Positions 60,510-64,000 of a DNA stretch of 64,000 nt are shown one piece after another. The notes below the pieces were generated by a model. It was given only the letters and a program-made list of their open reading frames with translations, searched no databases and was not told the origin of the DNA. Within the stretch, counting starts at the first letter, position 1. Each line of letters opens with the position of its first letter. The translations under genes were made by a program, and so were the position numbers. Source of the DNA: Nocardioides sp. Soil805. GTDB lineage: Bacteria > Actinomycetota > Actinomycetes > Propionibacteriales > Nocardioidaceae. Where the stretch lies: the NCBI RefSeq assembly GCF_001429625.1, contig NZ_LMSU01000001.1, positions 1,540,310 to 1,604,309 of the forward strand. Reading direction: 5' to 3'.

Positions 60510-61898
60510 TCAGCGGCCGGCGACGACGTCGGCGGCGCGGGCGAGCGGCGAGGTGGTGGAGCGGCCGGAGGCCTCCTGGCGGTCGGCCGCGTGGTAGGCG
60601 CGGTAGAGCGCCTGGACGCCCAGCCAACGGAGCGGCTCGGGCTCCCACCGGCGGGCCCGGTGCCCCACCCACGGCAGGCGGGTGAGCTCGGTGTCGCGCC
60701 CCAGGACCAGGTCGGCCAGGGTCTGCCCGGCCAGGTGTGTGGCGGTGACCCCGGTCCCGACGTAGCCGCCGGCCCAGCCGAGGCCGGTGCGGGGGTCGAG
60801 GCCCACCGAGGCCGACCAGTCCCGCGGGACCCCCAGGACCCCGCACCAGGCGTGGTCGATCGCGGCGTCGCGGGCGGCGGGGAAGAACGTGCGCAGCAGC
60901 CCCGTCAGCGCGGTGATCGTCGCGGGCTGGGTGGCCCCGTCGGTGTCGGTGCGCGAGCCGTAGCGGTAGGGCACGCCCCGTCCGCCGAAGGCGATGCGGT
61001 CGTCGGCAGTCCGCTGGGCATAGATGTAGGCGTGGGCCCCGTCCCCCAGTGCCTCGCGGCCGCGCCAGCCGATGTGGTCCCACACGTCCGCGGGCAGCGG
61101 CTCGGTGACGACGAGGCTGGAGTTCATCGGCAGCAGGGTGCGCCGCTCGCCGTGCAGCCCGGGCGTGAAGCCTTCGGTGGCCCGGATGACGTACCGCGCC
61201 CGGACGTCGCCGCGCTCGGTCCGCGCCCGGCCCTCCTCGATCGCGGTGACGGTCGTGTCCTCGTGGATCGTGACACCGAGGCGCTCGACCGCGGCCGCCA
61301 GGCCGGAGACGAGCCTGGCCGGGTGCAGGGTCGCGCAGTGCGGGTGCCAGAGCGCACCGACCGCCCCGGCCACGGCAACCCGGGCGGTCGTCGCAACCGC
61401 GTCCAGCTCGACGACGTCGGTGTCCGGCCAGGTCGCCTCGGCGGCTGCCCTGGCGCGCAGCCGGGCGAGCTGGGCGGCGTTGCGGGCGACCTCGAGCTCG
61501 CCGCCCCGGGCGATGCCGGCGTCGATGCCCTCACGCTCCGCGACGGCGATGACCTCGTCCACCGACGCGTTGAGCGCCCGCTGCTGGGCGATCGCCGGTC
61601 CGCGGTCACCTCCCCGGACGTACTGCTCGCGTCCGCCGGTCACGCTGTTGGTCAGCCAGCCGCCGTTGCGTCCCGACGCGCCGAACCCGGCGAACCTGGC
61701 CTCGAGGACCACGACCGCGAGCTCCGGCCGCTCCCGCTTGAGGTGGTAGGCCGTCCACAGCCCGGTGTAGCCGGCCCCGACGATGCAGACGTCGGCGTCG
61801 GTGGAGCCGGGCAGCGGCGGGCGGGGAGCCGGCGTACCGAGCTGGCGCCACCAGAACGACACCCCGCCGTTGGTCGGTCCCGCTCCGTCGCGCTGCAC
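60510..61898 (-). CDS. FAD-dependent amine oxidoreductase (DAO fold), paralogue of 40730-42121
   Basis: About 462 residues. DVCIVGAGYTGLWTAYHLKRERPELAVVVLEARFAGFGASGRNGGW gives the FAD site and the GRNGG motif of gamma-glutamylputrescine-oxidase-like enzymes; GWAGGYVGTGVTATHLAGQTLADLVLGRDTELTRLPWVGHRARRWEPEPLRWLG is the C-terminal family block. I chose GTG 61898 (VQRDGAGPTNGGVSFWW); GTG 61916 is possible. Together with the paralogue it suggests different amine substrates. The 136 bases to the hemerythrin gene are a divergent promoter. Confidence 0.82.
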   Translation of the reverse strand: MQRDGAGPTNGGVSFWWRQLGTPAPRPPLPGSTDADVCIVGAGYTGLWTAYHLKRERPELAVVVLEARFAGFGASGRNGGWLTNSVTGGREQYVRGGDRGPAIAQQRALNASVDEVIAVAEREGIDAGIARGGELEVARNAAQLARLRARAAAEATWPDTDVVELDAVATTARVAVAGAVGALWHPHCATLHPARLVSGLAAAVERLGVTIHEDTTVTAIEEGRARTERGDVRARYVIRATEGFTPGLHGERRTLLPMNSSLVVTEPLPADVWDHIGWRGREALGDGAHAYIYAQRTADDRIAFGGRGVPYRYGSRTDTDGATQPATITALTGLLRTFFPAARDAAIDHAWCGVLGVPRDWSASVGLDPRTGLGWAGGYVGTGVTATHLAGQTLADLVLGRDTELTRLPWVGHRARRWEPEPLRWLGVQALYRAYHAADRQEASGRSTTSPLARAADVVAGR

Positions 61899-62034
61899 GG
61901 GACGACACGATGGCACCTCTCCCGCGGCCCCGCCAGAGGTGAGACGGGTCACGTGAGCCCGCTGTGGCGGGTACCGACGCCGGTCTCGGGTACGTCGACG
62001 GGAGAGGCACGCCCCCCACCCCCAGGAGACCCAG

Positions 62035-62535
62035 ATGTCCCACGACGCCATCGTCCAGCTCAAGCAGGACCACCAGGAGATCCGGAAGGCCTTCCGCAGG
62101 TTCACCGAGGCCGGCGAGAACGCCACCACCCGCAAGGGCCAGCTCGTCGACACGATCATCGAGCTGCTCACCGTGCACACCTACATCGAGAACGAGGTCA
62201 TGTACCCGCGCGTGCGCGAGCTGCTCCCCGAGCTCGAGGACGACGTCCTGGAGTCCTACGAGGAGCACCACGTCGCCGACGTGCTCGTGGTCGAGCTCGC
62301 CGCGATGAAGCCCACCGACGAGCGCTTCGACGCCAAGACGACCGTGCTCATCGAGAACGTGACGCACCACATGGACGAGGAGGAGCAGGACTGGTTCCCG
62401 AAGGTCCGCGAGGGCCTCGGCCGCAAGGCGCTGCAGGAGATCGGCGAGGAGCTGCTCGCCGCCCGCAAGAAGGCACCCACCCGCCCCTCCCAGCCCAGCG
62501 CGCTCAAGAAGACGATCGACGCGGTCCTCGACTGA
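62035..62535 (+). CDS. Hemerythrin HHE-domain protein
   Basis: 166 residues from ATG 62035, preceded by AGGAG. Iron-ligand pattern of a four-helix hemerythrin: QDHQEIRKAF, VHTYIENEVMYP, EEHHVADVL, and THHMDEEEQDWFP. The tail is Lys/Pro-rich (RKKAPTRPSQPSALKK). It would bind a di-iron centre and sense O2, NO or redox; cytoplasmic. It is the first of two plus-strand genes, followed by alcohol dehydrogenase. Confidence 0.93.
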   Translation: MSHDAIVQLKQDHQEIRKAFRRFTEAGENATTRKGQLVDTIIELLTVHTYIENEVMYPRVRELLPELEDDVLESYEEHHVADVLVVELAAMKPTDERFDAKTTVLIENVTHHMDEEEQDWFPKVREGLGRKALQEIGEELLAARKKAPTRPSQPSALKKTIDAVLD

Positions 62536-62653
62536 GCACCCGGACGCCACCGGCGAGGGTGGCACTGCTGGTACCCCCCAGCGCGGAAATGATTCGCGCC
62601 ATCGGTGCGTTGGGCCCCGACGAGACACGTTGTCCCACATCTGAAGGAGCACC

Positions 62654-63691
62654 ATGCAGGTCACCGCATTCGCAGCCCCCGCCGAGGGCGAGGCCCTCGT
62701 CCGCACCCAGATCCAGCGCCGCGAGGTGGGTCCCAACGACGTACTGATCGAGATCACGTACGCCGGCATCTGCCACTCCGACATCCACACCGTGCGCGGC
62801 GACTGGGGCCCCCAGTCCTACCCGCTCGCCCCGGGCCACGAGATCGTCGGCACCGTGACCGAGGTCGGCTCCGCCGTGACGCGCCACAGCGTCGGCGACA
62901 CCGTCGGCGTCGGCTGCATGGTCAACTCGTGCGGCCAGTGCGTCCACTGCAAGGCCGGCGACGAGCAGTACTGCGTCGAGGGCATGGTCGGCACGTACGG
63001 CGCCGAGGACCGTGACGGCACCGTCACCCAGGGTGGCTACTCCACCCACGTCGTCGTCGACGCCGACTACGTCCTGTCCGTCCCGGCGGGCCTCGACCCG
63101 GCCGCTGCCGCGCCGCTGCTGTGCGCGGGCATCACGACGTACTCCCCGCTCAAGCACTGGCAGGCCGGTCCCGGCAAGAGGGTCGCCGTCGTCGGCCTCG
63201 GCGGCCTCGGCCACATGGCGGTCAAGATCGCCCACGCGATGGGCGCCGAGGTCACCGTGCTGTCGCAGTCGCTGAAGAAGCAGGAGGACGGGATCCGCCT
63301 GGGCGCCGACCACTACTTCGCCACCAGCGACCCCGACACGTTCGAGTCCCTCGCGAGCTCGTTCGACCTGATCATCAACACCGTCAGCGCCAAGATCGAC
63401 GTGAGCGCCTACCTCGGCCTGCTCGACGTCAACGGCTCGCTGGTCAACGTGGGTGCGCCCGCCGAGCCCCTGAGCCTCAACGTCTTCTCGCTGCTCACCA
63501 ACCGTCGTTCCTACTCGGGCTCGATGATCGGTGGCATCGCGGAGACCCAGGAGATGCTGGACTTCTGCGCCGAGCACGGCTTCGGTGCCGAGATCGAGCT
63601 GATCGAGGCCGACCAGATCAACGAGGCGTACGAGCGCGTGCTCGCCTCCGACGTCCGCTACCGGTTCGTCATCGACGCCAAGACCTTCTGA
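62654..63691 (+). CDS. Zinc-dependent alcohol dehydrogenase, probably NADP-linked
   Basis: 345 residues of the CAD/YahK-like branch. Catalytic zinc ligands: Cys in [12 protein letters not shown] and LLCAG; structural zinc in [17 protein letters not shown]. Cofactor motif [31 protein letters not shown] ends in Ser/Lys instead of Asp, which favours NADPH. Substrate is an aromatic or aliphatic aldehyde. A perfect 15-bp terminator hairpin follows at 63703. Confidence 0.93.
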   Translation: MQVTAFAAPAEGEALVRTQIQRREVGPNDVLIEITYAGICHSDIHTVRGDWGPQSYPLAPGHEIVGTVTEVGSAVTRHSVGDTVGVGCMVNSCGQCVHCKAGDEQYCVEGMVGTYGAEDRDGTVTQGGYSTHVVVDADYVLSVPAGLDPAAAAPLLCAGITTYSPLKHWQAGPGKRVAVVGLGGLGHMAVKIAHAMGAEVTVLSQSLKKQEDGIRLGADHYFATSDPDTFESLASSFDLIINTVSAKIDVSAYLGLLDVNGSLVNVGAPAEPLSLNVFSLLTNRRSYSGSMIGGIAETQEMLDFCAEHGFGAEIELIEADQINEAYERVLASDVRYRFVIDAKTF

Positions 63692-63702
63692 GTCGACGCC
63701 CC

Positions 63703-63737
63703 GGAGCCCCCGCACCCCTCGTGGGTGCGGGGGCTCC
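63703..63737 (+). terminator. Strong GC hairpin after the alcohol dehydrogenase
   Basis: GGAGCCCCCGCACCC (63703-63717) and GGGTGCGGGGGCTCC (63723-63737) form a perfect 15-base stem with a five-base loop, 11 bases beyond the stop codon. No U-tract follows, as is usual in actinobacteria. Confidence 0.88.
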
Positions 63738-63838
63738 TGCACGTACGGCGCGGCACGCGGTCCGCGGAAGTCGCTCGCGGACACCGGACCCGGCACCTAG
63801 CCTGCGAGGGTCAGGCCGTCCGCCCCGAAGGAGACCTC

Positions 63839-64000
63839 GTGACCTCGCGACTCGACGCACTGACCGTCCGGGCCTCCGACCCGGCGGCACTGGCCCGCTT
63901 CTGGGCGGACCTGCTCGGCCGGGACGCGGTCGGCCCCGGGGGCACCGAGCTGCCCCCGGTGGAGGACGCCGGCGTCGCGCTGCGGTTCGTGGGCGGTGCC
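63839..64000 (+). CDS. VOC/glyoxalase-like protein (N-terminal fragment)
   Basis: Starts at GTG 63839 with AAGGAG ahead and runs off the window after 54 codons. TSRLDALTVRASDPAALARFWADLLGRDAV is the usual opening of actinobacterial VOC-fold proteins (glyoxalase/bleomycin-resistance/dioxygenase), in which the early strand and 'R-F-W-x-x-L-L-G' helix are conserved. Substrate cannot be told. Confidence 0.75.
   Translation, partial: MTSRLDALTVRASDPAALARFWADLLGRDAVGPGGTELPPVEDAGVALRFVGGA

Noticed and set aside
58737..62747. 1,300-codon plus-strand frame opposite the amidohydrolase and FAD oxidase genes
   Set aside because: Low-complexity Val/Gly/Arg product antisense to two recognisable enzymes; a codon-composition shadow.

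Overview
The window is G+C-rich, densely coding DNA with many GTG starts and one likely TTG start. Long open frames on the antisense strand are common, as expected at such composition. Gene content (LutABC, bifunctional rhamnulose-1-phosphate aldolase/dehydrogenase, non-E. coli rhamnose isomerase, GlnR-type box, srs-like phenolic lipid genes, several polyamine oxidases) suggests a high-GC actinobacterium, most like Nocardioides or a relative. This is inferred from families and base composition; no rRNA or tRNA gene was seen. I found no prophage, integrase, transposase or CRISPR array, so the segment looks chromosomal.

Layout. 1-7.3 kb: mixed housekeeping genes (GNAT fragment, metallo-beta-lactamase-fold hydrolase, secreted glycerophosphodiesterase, cation diffusion facilitator, roadblock-like protein, ammonium transporter under a GlnR-like box). 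7.3-11.9 kb: DksA-like zinc-finger protein, a PAS-GGDEF-EVL c-di-GMP enzyme, a flavin reductase. 11.9-26.2 kb: rhamnose module with ABC importer, mutarotase, isomerase, kinase, aldolase/dehydrogenase, then lutABC, all on the minus strand, with a divergent LacI-type regulator and a palindromic operator. 26.4-32.4 kb: tripartite tricarboxylate transporter (fused TctA-TctB plus a membrane-anchored TctC), a PrpF isomerase and a divergent LysR regulator. 32.5-34 kb: small monooxygenase, SGNH hydrolase, acidic peptide. 34-38.1 kb: idi, flavin oxidoreductase, ICMT-like methyltransferase, type III polyketide synthase and UbiA prenyltransferase in one tight minus-strand unit. 38.2-40.7 kb: DedA and SurA-like proteins. 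40.7-61.9 kb: polyamine/GABA catabolism island with two class III aminotransferases plus GabT, two aldehyde dehydrogenases, three FAD amine oxidases, an amidohydrolase, PotDABC importer and a divergent Lrp/AsnC regulator. 62-64 kb: hemerythrin-like protein, zinc alcohol dehydrogenase with strong terminator, start of a VOC protein.

How genes fit together. In the rhamnose unit, rhamnose can be imported, epimerised, isomerised, phosphorylated and cleaved to DHAP and L-lactaldehyde; the fused dehydrogenase domain would give L-lactate and LutABC would give pyruvate. In the polyamine island, PotDABC would import putrescine/spermidine, amine oxidases or transaminases make aminoaldehydes, dehydrogenases make GABA and GabT makes succinate semialdehyde. 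A shared CGACG-N5-CGTCG-like motif lies in three promoter regions of this island.

Most convergent gene junctions hold a palindromic or direct repeat: a 14-bp tandem array, twin 85-bp palindromic elements, a 90-bp direct repeat and several long hairpins. These, the prenyl/polyketide gene set and the polyamine promoter motif are the least described parts of the window.
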